A stretch of DNA of 64,000 bases from Lysobacter oculi (lineage in GTDB: Bacteria; Pseudomonadota; Gammaproteobacteria; Xanthomonadales; Xanthomonadaceae), in the NCBI RefSeq assembly GCF_003293695.1, contig NZ_CP029556.1, positions 1,250,001 through 1,314,000 of the forward strand, in the 5' to 3' direction. The position numbers were made by a program, and so were the translations under genes. A model generated the notes under the pieces. That model saw only the letters and a list, made by a program, of their open reading frames with translations. It did no database searches and had not been told where the DNA came from. Shown piece by piece: positions 16,827 to 25,482 of the stretch; the first letter of the stretch is position 1; each line of letters starts with the position of its first letter.

Positions 16827-17519
16827 TTACTGGACGTTGACCAGCTTGATCTCGAAGGCGACCGCGACGTTCGGCGGGAAGCCCGAGCGCGGATCGTTGC
16901 CGAAGGCCTTCTCGGACGGCAGCACGACTTCCCACTTCGAGCCCATCGGCATCTGGGTGATGACATCGCGCATGGCCTGCATCTCGATCTCGTTGACCTT
17001 GACGTTCGGGGTCTGCGGCGACTGCGCCTGCTGCGGACGCATGCCGAAGGGCATCGGGCCCAGCACCTGCAGCGACACGGTATTGGTCAGGGTCGGCTTG
17101 CGGCCGGTGCCGTTCTCCAGCACGCGGTACATCACGCCGCCCGGCAGCGTCTTGACGCCGGCCTGGGTCTTGTACTGGTTGAGGTAGGTGGTGGACTTGG
17201 TGCGGTTTTCACCGGCGATCTTGTTGAACTCGGCCTGCGCGGCCTGGGCCTTGGCCTGCTGGCGCTTCTGGAAGGCTTCCAGCGCGGGCTTGGCCTGGTC
17301 CGGGGTAATGGCCGGGTTCTTCTTGGCCAGGCCGTCCTGCACGGCCTTGACCACGGCGGCGGTGTCGATCTGCTCACCGCTCTCGGCCAGATTGCGTGCA
17401 AAGTCGTAACCGAACGCGTAGCTCAGCTTGCCCTTCTCGGAATTCAGGTCCTGCGCACCGGCGATGCCTGCGGTCAGGGTAAGAGCCGCAACGGCGGCGG
17501 CCAGCAAACGCAATTTCAT
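16827..17519 (-). CDS. FKBP-type peptidylprolyl isomerase, FkpA/Mip-like, with altered active site
   Basis: A 230-residue exported protein: signal peptide (LLAAAVAALTLTAGIAGA), then the helical dimerisation domain of FkpA/Mip (KLSYAFGYDFARNL, Gln/Ala-rich helix), then an FKBP domain. The FKBP domain is unusual. The expected VxVxYxGxLxDGxxFDSS strand is replaced by VSLQVLGPMPFGMRPQQAQ, while GSKWEVVLPSEKAFG and PPNVAVAFEIKLV remain. It may act as a chaperone with little isomerase activity. I prefer the second Met because AGAGAG is then properly spaced; the first Met (17525) is possible. Confidence 0.8.
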   Translation of the reverse strand: MKLRLLAAAVAALTLTAGIAGAQDLNSEKGKLSYAFGYDFARNLAESGEQIDTAAVVKAVQDGLAKKNPAITPDQAKPALEAFQKRQQAKAQAAQAEFNKIAGENRTKSTTYLNQYKTQAGVKTLPGGVMYRVLENGTGRKPTLTNTVSLQVLGPMPFGMRPQQAQSPQTPNVKVNEIEMQAMRDVITQMPMGSKWEVVLPSEKAFGNDPRSGFPPNVAVAFEIKLVNVQ

Positions 17520-17670
17520 AGACATCTCTCTGTGATGGGATGGCCGCGGCCAAAAAACAACGCGTTAGGATAGTCGGCACCGGCCTTAACCGCCACTGAC
17601 GCCATATGGACCGTGGCCTGGGCCGATGGTTCCCCATTCATTTCAACGGCCCCGGCCGTCGCGAGGATTC

Positions 17671-18453
17671 ATGTCCGATTCGCCCCTGTCCATCGCCACC
17701 GAAGCTGGCATCCGCACCATCACGGTCAACCGCCCCGACAAGCTCAACGCGCTCAACAGCGCCACGCTCGACGCCCTGCACGCCGCCTTCGATGACGCCG
17801 CCAATGACGCCGCCGTGCGCGTGGTCGTGCTGACCGGTGCGGGCGAGAAGGCGTTCGTCGCCGGCGCCGACATCAGCGAGATGAACGGCCTGACCCCGGT
17901 CGAAGGCCGCGATTTCTCCCTGCGCGGCCAGCGCATGATGCGCCGCGTGGAAAAGATGCCGAAGCCGGTCATCGCCGCCGTCAACGGCTTCGCGCTGGGC
18001 GGCGGGCTGGAACTCGCCATGTGCTGCCACCTGCGGATCGCCGCCGACAGCGCCAAGGTCGGCCAGCCCGAGATCAACCTGGGCCTGATCCCCGGCTTCG
18101 GTGGCAGCCAGCGCCTGCTGCGACTGGCCGGCCGCGCCGCGACGCTGGAACTCTGCCTCGGCGGTGCGCCGGTCAACGCCGAACGCGCGCGCGAACTCGG
18201 CATCGTCAACCGCGTGGTGCCGGCCGCCGAGCTGATGGCGGAGACAACGAAGCTCGCCACCCAGCTCGCCAACGCCGCCCCGCTTGCACTCCGCGCGATG
18301 CTCGACTGCGTGAACATCGGGGGCGAATGCGGCATCGAGGAAGGGCTGGAATACGAGTCCGCGCAGTTCGGCCTGGTGTTCTCCACCGACGACATGCGCG
18401 AGGGCACTTCGGCCTTCCTCGAAAAGCGCAAACCGGAATTCAAGGGCCGCTGA
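17671..18453 (+). CDS. Enoyl-CoA hydratase (crotonase)
   Basis: A 260-residue enoyl-CoA hydratase. Both catalytic glutamates are in place: GFALGGGLELAMCC and GQPEINLGLIPGFGGSQRL. The first oxyanion loop is FVAGADISEM, and the C-terminal EGLEYESAQFGLVFSTDDMREGTSAFLEKRKPEFKG is typical of short-chain crotonases. It hydrates trans-2-enoyl-CoA to 3-hydroxyacyl-CoA in beta-oxidation or butanoate metabolism. Ribosome binding is CGAGGATTC before ATG. The following gene begins at the very next base. Confidence 0.9.
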   Translation: MSDSPLSIATEAGIRTITVNRPDKLNALNSATLDALHAAFDDAANDAAVRVVVLTGAGEKAFVAGADISEMNGLTPVEGRDFSLRGQRMMRRVEKMPKPVIAAVNGFALGGGLELAMCCHLRIAADSAKVGQPEINLGLIPGFGGSQRLLRLAGRAATLELCLGGAPVNAERARELGIVNRVVPAAELMAETTKLATQLANAAPLALRAMLDCVNIGGECGIEEGLEYESAQFGLVFSTDDMREGTSAFLEKRKPEFKGR

Positions 18454-18813
18454 GTGGCCGACGTGCGTGCCATCGACTGGCCGGCGCTGGCCCGCGCGGT
18501 GGCCGATGACGACATCGATGCCGCCTTCGCACTGGGCCTGCTGGCGTGGATGGGCGATGTCGCTTCGCCCCGCGATGCCGGGCTGGCCGATGGCGACATC
18601 GCCCGCCTGATCGAGGCACGCCACGCACGCGTCACCGCACTGGCCGCGCGAGATCGCCATCGGGCGCGCGATGCGCGGTTGGCGCGGCTGCAGGCCGAAC
18701 GCCGGCAGCGGCAGGCGCCGCAAGCGCAGCCCGAGGCCGCCTCCCCCACCCCTGCCCTGCCCAATGCCGCGGCGGCCGCACTGGCACGCGCCTTGGCGAA
18801 GGCGAAGCGATGA
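18454..18813 (+). CDS. Hypothetical Ala/Arg-rich protein between crotonase and nth
   Basis: A 119-residue protein with a GTG start that directly follows the crotonase stop codon. The N-terminal half (IDWPALARAVADDDIDAAFALGLLAWMGD) is hydrophobic-helical. The C-terminal half is a long Arg/Ala/Gln helix, probably a coiled coil (HRARDARLARLQAERRQRQ). I recognise no family. Its last four bases overlap the nth start (ATGA), so it is translationally coupled on both sides. That packing is the main evidence that it is real. Confidence 0.65.
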   Translation: MADVRAIDWPALARAVADDDIDAAFALGLLAWMGDVASPRDAGLADGDIARLIEARHARVTALAARDRHRARDARLARLQAERRQRQAPQAQPEAASPTPALPNAAAAALARALAKAKR

Positions 18814-19589
18814 GCCCGCCGGTCGGCGGCAAGGCCACGAAAAAGGCGACGAAGAAAGCCAAGGCCGCGGCATCGAAATCCATCGGCAAAACATCGGCGA
18901 AAGCGCCCCGCGTCGCCAAGCCGATGAGCGCCGCCGAGATCCACGAAGCCTTCCGCCGCTGGCACGCGCTCGACCCCGAACCGAAGACCGAGCTGGAATA
19001 CACCACGCCGTTCGAACTGCTGGTGGCGGTCGCGCTCTCGGCGCAGGCCACCGACGTCGGCGTCAACAAGGCGACGCGCAAGCTCTTCCCCGTCGCCAAC
19101 ACGCCGGCCGCCATCGCCGCGCTCGGCGTGGAGGGACTGAAGCCCTACATCGCCACCATCGGGCTGTTCAACACCAAGGCGGCCAACGTGGTGCGGCTGG
19201 CGGAACTGCTGCTGGAACGCCACGGTGGCGAGGTGCCGGAAGACCGCGACGCGTTGGAGGCGCTGCCCGGCGTCGGCCGCAAGACCGCCAATGTGGTGCT
19301 CAACACCGCCTTCGGTCATTCCACGATGGCGGTGGACACGCACATCTTCCGCGTCGGCAACCGCACCGGCCTGGCCGTCGGCAAGGGCGTGCGCGCGGTG
19401 GAGGACCGGCTGCTCACGCGCGTGCCGACGGAGTACCTGCGCCACGCCCACCACTGGCTGATCCTGCACGGGCGTTACATCTGCAAGGCACGCAAACCGG
19501 AATGCGCGCTGTGCCCGGTGTTTGATCTGTGCCATTGGCCGGAAAAATCTTTGGAACTGACGGCAAAAACGCTGACTTGCACCGCCTAA
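18810..19589 (+). CDS. nth: Endonuclease III
   Basis: A 259-residue DNA glycosylase/AP lyase acting on oxidised pyrimidines. Residues 1-45 are a Lys/Ala-rich extension (KKATKKAKAAASKS) absent from E. coli Nth. The core follows: LLVAVALSAQATDVGVNKAT, helix-hairpin-helix with catalytic Lys in LPGVGRKTANVVLN, catalytic Asp in AVDTHIFRV, and the [4Fe-4S] loop C-x6-C-x2-C-x5-C near the C-terminus. The ATG overlaps the preceding stop. A bidirectional terminator follows. Confidence 0.93.
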   Translation: MSPPVGGKATKKATKKAKAAASKSIGKTSAKAPRVAKPMSAAEIHEAFRRWHALDPEPKTELEYTTPFELLVAVALSAQATDVGVNKATRKLFPVANTPAAIAALGVEGLKPYIATIGLFNTKAANVVRLAELLLERHGGEVPEDRDALEALPGVGRKTANVVLNTAFGHSTMAVDTHIFRVGNRTGLAVGKGVRAVEDRLLTRVPTEYLRHAHHWLILHGRYICKARKPECALCPVFDLCHWPEKSLELTAKTLTCTA

Positions 19590-19592
19590 AAG

Positions 19593-19625
19593 AACAACGC
19601 CCCGGATTTCCGAGGCGTTGTTTCA
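19593..19625. terminator. Bidirectional terminator between nth and the porin gene
   Basis: AACAACGCC/GGCGTTGTT form a 9-bp perfect stem with a 12-base loop. Both sides carry T-rich runs in their own reading direction, so it can end both the nth and the convergent porin transcript. Confidence 0.8.
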
Positions 19626-19643
19626 TTCGTTTCCAGTGGCCGC

Positions 19644-20942
19644 TTAGAACGCGAATTGCGTGCGTAATGCGTACTGACCGGTCTTGTCACCGTTGACTTC
19701 GTTTTCGCCGCGCGTGTAGTTGAACATGAAGCGCAGGTTCGGATTGACGTAGTAGTTCACGCCGAAGATTGCAGAGTTGGCGCGACGGTTCGCGATGTCT
19801 TTGTTCTCGATGGTGTCATAGCGGGCCGTCAATTCCCATGCACCGCCGTCCGGCACGGTAGCCGAACCAAACACACCATTTGCCGACTTGTACGGCTTGT
19901 GGCCGCCGCTCAACAGCCAGCTGCCCTGCACGTACCACGTGTCAACTTGCTGGGCGGGACCGATCGGCATATCGAAATCGGCGCGCGCAAACTCGCTTTG
20001 CACGAATACCGGGCCGAACGAGCCGGCCGCTTCAACACCAATCGTGCTGATGCTCTTTGCGCTACCCGCAGTGATCGCTGCGATGGTTTGCGAAGGACCG
20101 CGACGACCCGCGTAGTTAGACACGGCGGTCAACGTCGGGGTGCCTTGGTTGCTGTTTTCGTTGCTGTACGACACGCCAAGGTGCAAGGTGCTTTCCGCAT
20201 CGTTGATCGGTGCCCAAGTCGCGCGGCTCGCAAAACCGACACCCTCGTTACGCGCTGTCGGCGTCGCGCGCAAGGTGAACGCCGAGGCGCCGAAGGTGTA
20301 GTTCGGGCCACCCATCAAGTAACCCACACCTTGCTGGAACTGACGACCGTTGTACAAACCCGTGGCCGAGGCAAACGGGCGCTCCATCATCAGAATTTCG
20401 TTGGAGCTGGTCAGTTCTTCCATCGAGCGGTAGGGCTTAAAGTGACCGATGGTCAACTTGCCTGGGCCAATTTGTTTGGCGATATACAGATCACGCAGGC
20501 CGTCCAAGTTGGTACCGGCGGCGAAATCCTGTTCCATCTTGTAGTCCCAACCCAGCGCCTTGCCCGACAGCGTCAGGCGAGCGCGGCGAAACTCGTTACC
20601 TGCAGTAACGGCTGCGCGATCACGATCGAACAAATAGGTATCGAAGTGGATACGGCCACCCAGCGAGGCTTCGAATTTTTTATCCGCGGACGTGACCTTG
20701 ATGCCGCCCTTGGTTTCCACTTTGGGCAGGTTGTCCGACAATTTGTCGAATTCTTCCTTGCTGGTCACGTTGATGTCCTGCTGGGCATCGGCACGTTCTT
20801 CCAACTCGGTGACCTTGGACTCCAGCATCTTGATCTGCTCGCGCAAGGCAGCCAATTCGGCGCTGCTGGCGTTCTGGGCGTAAGCGGCAGGGCTAATGCC
20901 TGCAGCGGCGGCCAATGAAAGGGCCAGGACGGAAACTCGCAT
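19644..20942 (-). CDS. OprP/OprO-type phosphate-selective porin
   Basis: A 432-residue outer-membrane protein. It has a signal peptide cleaved after AAYA, a short coiled coil (ELAALREQIKMLESKVTELEERAD), then a beta-barrel of the phosphate-selective porin family starting SLGGRIHFDTYLFDRD and including MEQDFAAGTNLDGLRDLYI and IGHFKPYRSMEELTSS. It ends in the aromatic signature RTQFAF. GTGGAG lies upstream of the ATG. The gene and the divergent pstS1 have visibly lower G+C than their surroundings (a sampled 60-base line counts 52 percent here, against 72 percent in pstA), which suggests acquisition by transfer. Confidence 0.9.
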   Translation of the reverse strand: MRVSVLALSLAAAAGISPAAYAQNASSAELAALREQIKMLESKVTELEERADAQQDINVTSKEEFDKLSDNLPKVETKGGIKVTSADKKFEASLGGRIHFDTYLFDRDRAAVTAGNEFRRARLTLSGKALGWDYKMEQDFAAGTNLDGLRDLYIAKQIGPGKLTIGHFKPYRSMEELTSSNEILMMERPFASATGLYNGRQFQQGVGYLMGGPNYTFGASAFTLRATPTARNEGVGFASRATWAPINDAESTLHLGVSYSNENSNQGTPTLTAVSNYAGRRGPSQTIAAITAGSAKSISTIGVEAAGSFGPVFVQSEFARADFDMPIGPAQQVDTWYVQGSWLLSGGHKPYKSANGVFGSATVPDGGAWELTARYDTIENKDIANRRANSAIFGVNYYVNPNLRFMFNYTRGENEVNGDKTGQYALRTQFAF

Positions 20943-21131
20943 GGGTTACTCCACTCGGTAGGTGTGATGTGTCGGGCACCAAAGGCGATGCCGTTAAGGA
21001 AGCGTCAAAGCGGCGCCAGATTGTCTGAGCGATGTGACTATTAGGTGGATTAAATATTGCAGTTCGATGACGCGTGGTCGTTATTCGATCACGTTCGGGA
21101 ATGTGGTGGAAAATCGCGCGCGCCTTCTGGA

Positions 21132-21175
21132 TGTCACCAAAACGTCATCTAGTCATCAACGATCTGTCATCAATA
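21132..21175 (+). promoter_or_regulatory. Pho box array upstream of pstS1
   Basis: Four consecutive 11-base units start TGTCACC, CGTCATC, CATCAAC and TGTCATC. Three of them match the CTGTCAT PhoB half-site, in the exact 11-base phase that PhoB dimers need. The array ends about 52 bases before the pstS1 GTG, replacing a -35 element. The rest of the 285-bp divergent region holds the porin promoter, for which I see no convincing Pho box. Confidence 0.8.
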
Positions 21176-21227
21176 ACGCGTCGAATGCACTGCGATTCCT
21201 ACCCATCCTGATTTCCCGGAGTGCACC

Positions 21228-22247
21228 GTGCGCAACATCTTCAAGACCACCCTCCCCGTGTTGGCGCTGGCCGCCAGCCTTAGTCTCAGTGCGCACGCCG
21301 CCGAATCCACGGGCGCAGGCGCTTCATTTGTGTATCCCGTGATGTCGAAGTGGTCGGCCGACTACGCCCGCACCACCGGCAACAAGATCAATTACCAATC
21401 GATTGGTTCCGGCGGCGGCATCGCCCAGATCAAAGCCGGCACGGTGAACTTCGGCTCGTCCGATGCGCCGCTTTCGCCGAAGGAGCTGGGCCAGTTCAAG
21501 TTGGCGCAATTCCCGTCGGTGATCGGCGGCGTCGTGCCCGCGATGAACATTCCGGGCGTCAAAGCCGGCGCAATGAAGATGGACGGCGACCTTTTGGCCG
21601 ACATCTATTTGGGCAAGGTGACGATGTGGAACGACCCGCGCATCGTCGCACTCAACTCTGGCGTGAACCTGCCCGCCATGAAGATCACGGTGGTGCGTCG
21701 CTCGGACGCGTCTGGCACCACCTTCAACTTCGTCAACTATTTGTCGAAGGTGAGCCCTGAGTGGAAGTCCAAAGTGGGCGAAGGCACTTCGGTGCGCTGG
21801 CCTGTCGGTATCGGCGGCAAGGGCAACGAAGGCGTGTCGGGTTACGTGAAGCAGATCAAGGGCGCGATTGGCTACGTCGAATTGTCATTTGCTTTGCAAA
21901 ACAAGCTGGCATACAGCCGCTTGAAGAACTCCGCGGGCAATTACATCGTCCCGAGCGACGACAGCTTCCAAGCCGCCGCTGCCAACGCCAACTGGGCGGC
22001 GAGCAAGGACTTCCACCTCGTCATGACCAATGCGCCGGGCGCAGAGAGCTGGCCGATCACCGCAACCAACTTCATCCTGATGCACCGCTCGCCGAAGAAT
22101 GCGGCAGGCGCCAAGACCGCGAAGGAATTCTTCCGCTGGGTGTACGCCAATGGCGATGCGGAAGCACGCAAGCTGGGTTACGTGCCGCTGCCCGACGCCC
22201 TCGTCAAGCAGATCGAGACCTACTGGGCCCAGAACATGGCCTACTGA
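21228..22247 (+). CDS. pstS: Phosphate ABC transporter substrate-binding protein PstS (first copy)
   Basis: A 339-residue periplasmic phosphate-binding protein with a type I signal peptide (LAASLSLSAHA, no lipobox). Phosphate-contact motifs are present: TGAGASFVYPVMSKW, SIGSGGGIAQI, GSSDAPLS, RSDASGTTFNF and GKGNEGVSG. The start is GTG with CGGAG six bases upstream. The sequence is colinear with the second copy at 22426 but has lower G+C (55 percent in a sampled line against 72 percent there). It is a single-gene unit bounded by a Pho box array and a strong terminator, and divergent from the porin, which probably supplies phosphate to it. Confidence 0.92.
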   Translation: MRNIFKTTLPVLALAASLSLSAHAAESTGAGASFVYPVMSKWSADYARTTGNKINYQSIGSGGGIAQIKAGTVNFGSSDAPLSPKELGQFKLAQFPSVIGGVVPAMNIPGVKAGAMKMDGDLLADIYLGKVTMWNDPRIVALNSGVNLPAMKITVVRRSDASGTTFNFVNYLSKVSPEWKSKVGEGTSVRWPVGIGGKGNEGVSGYVKQIKGAIGYVELSFALQNKLAYSRLKNSAGNYIVPSDDSFQAAAANANWAASKDFHLVMTNAPGAESWPITATNFILMHRSPKNAAGAKTAKEFFRWVYANGDAEARKLGYVPLPDALVKQIETYWAQNMAY

Positions 22248-22276
22248 GCCAGCAGAAAACCTCCAGAGCAAATTTG

Positions 22277-22305
22277 GCGCGGGCCCACGGGTCCGCGCTT
22301 TTTTT
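22277..22305 (+). terminator. Rho-independent terminator of pstS1
   Basis: GCGCGGGCCC and GGGTCCGCGC form a stem (one G-U) with a tight loop, followed by seven T. It isolates pstS1 from the pstSCAB-phoU operon. Confidence 0.9.
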
Positions 22306-22342
22306 GTGCACCAATGCCGGTCGAGGCGGATTTGTGACGATT

Positions 22343-22364
22343 CGTAACCTGGTTGTCACATTGA
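22343..22364 (+). promoter_or_regulatory. Pho box upstream of pstS2
   Basis: Two 11-base units, CGTAACCTGGT and TGTCACATTGA, form a PhoB-type direct repeat about 60 bases before the pstS2 ATG. The first unit is degenerate, so this site looks weaker than the array before pstS1. Confidence 0.65.
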
Positions 22365-22425
22365 AATATTTCCATAGGCACACCGTCGCGGACCCGCGGC
22401 CACGCCCATGTTTCCAGGAGTTGCC

Positions 22426-23517
22426 ATGAATACGACCCCGGTGCGCATCGCCGCCCTCGCCCTTGCCGCCACCGTTTTCGTCGCCGGCTGCAAGAAGTCC
22501 GACACCGCCGACGCCACCCCGCCCGCCGCGGGCGCGCAGGCCGATGGCGCGACGCAGGCCGGCGACAAGGTCGCCGCCGAGATCACCGGCGCCGGTGCCA
22601 GCTTCATCTACCCGCTGGTCTCGAAGTGGTCCGCGGACTACCACAAGGCCACCGCCAACAAGATCAACTACCAGTCGATCGGTTCCGGCGGCGGCATCGC
22701 CCAGATCAAGGCCGGCACGGTGGACTTCGGTTCGACCGACAAGCCGCTATCGTCCGAGGAGCTGGCGCAGGCCGGCCTGGCGCAGTTCCCGTCGGCGATC
22801 GGCGGCGTGGTGCCGGTGGTGAACATGCCGGGCATGGAAGCCGGCAAGCTGCGCATCTCCGGCCCGGTGCTGGCCGACATCTACCTCGGCAAGATCACCA
22901 GCTGGAACGATCCGCGCATCGTCGCCGAGAACCCGGGCACCACGCTCCCGGCCGACAAGATCAACGTGGTCCGCCGCTCGGACGGCTCGGGTACCACGTT
23001 CAACTTCACCAACTACCTGTCGAAGGTCAGCGCCGACTTCAAGACGAAGATCGGCGAAGGCACCACGGTGAACTTCCCGGTCGGCATGGGCGGCAAGGGC
23101 AACGAAGGCGTCGCCGCCTACGTCAAGCAGATCAAGAACTCGATCGGCTACGTCGAGCTGTCCTACGCGCTGCAGAACAAGATGCCGTACGCAGCCATGC
23201 AGAATGCCGCCGGCAACTGGGTGCAGCCTTCGGCCGAGAGCTTCGCCGCCGCGGCCGCCAGCGCCGACTGGAAGAGCGCCAAGGACTTCAGCCTAGTCAT
23301 CACCAACGCGCCGGGTGCCGATGCGTGGCCGATCACCGCGACCAACTTCATGCTGATCTACAAGCAGCCGAAGAACGCCGCCAAGCAGCAGGCCACGCTG
23401 GACTTCTTCAAGTGGGCGTTCGAGAACGGCCAGGCGCAGGCCAAGTCGCTCGACTACGTGCCGCTGCCGGCCGAGCTGGTGACGCAGGTCGAGGCCTACT
23501 GGGCGTCGCTCAAGTAA
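22426..23517 (+). CDS. pstS: Phosphate ABC transporter substrate-binding lipoprotein PstS (second copy)
   Basis: A 363-residue PstS. It differs from the first copy in its N-terminus, which is a lipoprotein signal (ATVFVAGC, Cys22) followed by a 35-residue Ala/Asp-rich linker before TGAGASFIYPLVSKW. All phosphate-binding motifs are kept (SIGSGGGIAQI, GSTDKPLS, RSDGSGTTFNF, GKGNEGVAA). Base composition matches the host. CCAGGAGTTGCC precedes the ATG. It is the first gene of pstSCAB-phoU, and the hairpin at 23531 probably sets PstS above the other subunits. Confidence 0.93.
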   Translation: MNTTPVRIAALALAATVFVAGCKKSDTADATPPAAGAQADGATQAGDKVAAEITGAGASFIYPLVSKWSADYHKATANKINYQSIGSGGGIAQIKAGTVDFGSTDKPLSSEELAQAGLAQFPSAIGGVVPVVNMPGMEAGKLRISGPVLADIYLGKITSWNDPRIVAENPGTTLPADKINVVRRSDGSGTTFNFTNYLSKVSADFKTKIGEGTTVNFPVGMGGKGNEGVAAYVKQIKNSIGYVELSYALQNKMPYAAMQNAAGNWVQPSAESFAAAAASADWKSAKDFSLVITNAPGADAWPITATNFMLIYKQPKNAAKQQATLDFFKWAFENGQAQAKSLDYVPLPAELVTQVEAYWASLK

Positions 23518-23530
23518 TCCCGCGACACGC

Positions 23531-23561
23531 GCGCGGGGCGGTGATGCCGCCTCGCGCTTTT
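23531..23561 (+). terminator. Attenuating hairpin between pstS2 and pstC
   Basis: GCGCGGGGCGG and CCGCCTCGCGC pair over 11 positions (one G-U) around a five-base loop, followed by TTTT. Placed inside the operon, it likely lets only part of the transcripts continue into pstCAB. Confidence 0.75.
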
Positions 23562-23607
23562 CCGTGACGGGCCACGCGCCCCGCCTTCCACGCTTCGAGC
23601 ATCGCTG

Positions 23608-24570
23608 ATGAATGCAGCCGTCCTGCCCGCGCCCAGCGCGCGCAACACCCGCGACACCCGCAACGACCGGCTCTTCCGCTGGATCCTGGCGGCGACCGCG
23701 ATCTTCGTGCTGTTCACGCTGGCCGCCGCCGCGCTGTCGATGCTCTGGGGCGGGCGCAGCGTGCTGCAGAGCGAAGGCCTGTCGTTCTTCACCTCTTCCG
23801 ACTGGAATCCGGTCGAAGACAAGTACGGCGCGCTGGTGCCGATCTACGGCACCATCGTCACCGCGCTCATCGCGATGCTGATCGCGGTGCCGGTGAGCTT
23901 CGGCATCGCCTTCTTCCTGACCGAAGTGGCGCCGCGCTGGCTGCGCGGTCCGGTCGGCACGGCGATCGAACTGCTGGCCGGCATCCCCTCGATCATCTAC
24001 GGCATGTGGGGCTTCTTCGTGCTGATGCCGGTGATGCGCGAAACCATCATTCCCTGGCTGGACGAGAACATCGGCCCGCTGCCGGTCATCGGCCGGCTGT
24101 TCCAGGGACCGCCGATCGGCGCCGGCATGCTGACCTCCGGCATCGTGCTGTCGATCATGGTGATTCCCTTCATCTCGTCGGTGATGCGCGAGGTCTTTTT
24201 GACCGTGCCTTCGCGCCTGAAGGAATCGGCCTACGCGCTCGGCTCGACCAAGTGGGAAGTGAGCTGGGACATCGTGCTGCCCTACACACGCTCGGCGGTG
24301 ATCGGCGGCATCTTCCTCGGCCTGGGCCGCGCGCTCGGCGAGACGATGGCGGTGGCCTTCGTCATCGGCAACTCGGTGCAGTTCACCGCGTCGCTGCTGG
24401 AGCCTTCCACCACCATCGCGGCGCTGATCGCCAATGACTTCGGCGAGGCCACGGAAACCTACCGCTCGGCGCTGCTGCTGCTCGGCTTCGTGCTGTTCAT
24501 CGTGACCTTCATCGTGCTCGCGCTGGCCCGCCTGATGTTGATGAAGCTCGCCCGCAAGGAGGGCAACTGA
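23608..24570 (+). CDS. pstC: Phosphate ABC transporter permease PstC
   Basis: A 320-residue inner-membrane permease with six predicted helices. GALVPIYGTIVTALIAMLIAVP is the start of the permease domain, and the EAA-type loop that contacts PstB reads ESAYALGSTKWEVSWDIVLPY. It pairs with PstA to form the channel for phosphate. The stop codon shares one base with the pstA start (TGATG), giving translational coupling. Confidence 0.93.
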   Translation: MNAAVLPAPSARNTRDTRNDRLFRWILAATAIFVLFTLAAAALSMLWGGRSVLQSEGLSFFTSSDWNPVEDKYGALVPIYGTIVTALIAMLIAVPVSFGIAFFLTEVAPRWLRGPVGTAIELLAGIPSIIYGMWGFFVLMPVMRETIIPWLDENIGPLPVIGRLFQGPPIGAGMLTSGIVLSIMVIPFISSVMREVFLTVPSRLKESAYALGSTKWEVSWDIVLPYTRSAVIGGIFLGLGRALGETMAVAFVIGNSVQFTASLLEPSTTIAALIANDFGEATETYRSALLLLGFVLFIVTFIVLALARLMLMKLARKEGN

Positions 24571-25460
24571 TGAACGCCCGCACCCTGCCCGCCAAGGATT
24601 TCGAACGCGCCGACGCGCTGTTCCGCCGCCGCAAGTTCGTCAACCTGATCGCGGTGGCGATGGCCAACCTGGCCGCGCTGTTCGGCCTGTGCTTTCTGGG
24701 CTGGATTCTATGGACGCTGCTGTCGAAGGGCCTGTCCAGCCTCAACCTTGACCTCTTCACCATGGACCAGCCGCCGCCGATGGAACGCGGCGGCATGCGC
24801 AACGCCATCGTCGGCAGCCTGATGATGTGCGCGATGGGCGTCGGCATCGGCACGCCGCTCGGCATCGCCGCCGGCACCTGGCTGGCCGAATACGGCAACC
24901 GCAGCAAGCTGGGTACCGCGGTGCGCTTCGTCAACGACATCCTGCTGTCGGCACCGTCGATCGTGCTGGGCCTGTTTGTCTATGCGATGTTCGTGATGCA
25001 GACCGGCGGGCGCTTCTCCGCGATCGCCGGTGCGCTGGCGCTGGCCTTTATCGTGCTGCCGGTGGTGGTGCGCACCACCGACGAGATGCTGCGGCTGGTG
25101 CCGGTGACGATGCGCGAAGCCGCGCTGTCGCTGGGCGTGCCGCAGTGGAAGGTGATCATGCAAGTGCTGTACCGCTCGGCGCTGCCGGGCATCGTGACCG
25201 GCATCCTGCTGGCGCTGGCGCGCATCAGCGGCGAGACCGCCCCGCTGCTGTTCACCGCCTTCGGCAACGAGTTCTTCAGCATGGACCCGACCGGCGCGAT
25301 GTCGGCGGTGCCGCTGGTGATGTACAAGTTCGCCGGTTCGGGCTTCGAGAACTGGGAACAGATCGCCTGGGCCGGCGCCCTTGTCATCACCCTGTTCGTA
25401 CTCTCCGTCAGCCTGTTCGCACGCGCCATCCTGCTGCGCAACAAGATTTCCCATGACTAA
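24570..25460 (+). CDS. pstA: Phosphate ABC transporter permease PstA
   Basis: A 296-residue inner-membrane permease. [22 protein letters not shown] opens the permease domain, and the EAA loop is [20 protein letters not shown]. The tail [13 protein letters not shown] is typical of PstA. It overlaps pstC by one base. The pstB ATG at 25483 lies 22 bases downstream; an upstream in-frame ATG of pstB would lie inside pstA. Confidence 0.93.
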   Translation: MNARTLPAKDFERADALFRRRKFVNLIAVAMANLAALFGLCFLGWILWTLLSKGLSSLNLDLFTMDQPPPMERGGMRNAIVGSLMMCAMGVGIGTPLGIAAGTWLAEYGNRSKLGTAVRFVNDILLSAPSIVLGLFVYAMFVMQTGGRFSAIAGALALAFIVLPVVVRTTDEMLRLVPVTMREAALSLGVPQWKVIMQVLYRSALPGIVTGILLALARISGETAPLLFTAFGNEFFSMDPTGAMSAVPLVMYKFAGSGFENWEQIAWAGALVITLFVLSVSLFARAILLRNKISHD

Positions 25461-25482
25461 CCTCACATACCGGACGCTCGAA

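Noticed and set aside
17540..17551. Perfect 12-bp palindrome TGGCCGCGGCCA upstream of the FKBP gene
   Set aside because: G/C palindromes of this length occur by chance often in such a high-G+C genome, and it is not placed over a clear promoter element.
20943..21131. A Pho box for the porin gene on the minus strand
   Set aside because: CGTCATCGAAC-TGCAATATTTA has loose similarity only; the second half-site does not fit, so I did not annotate it.
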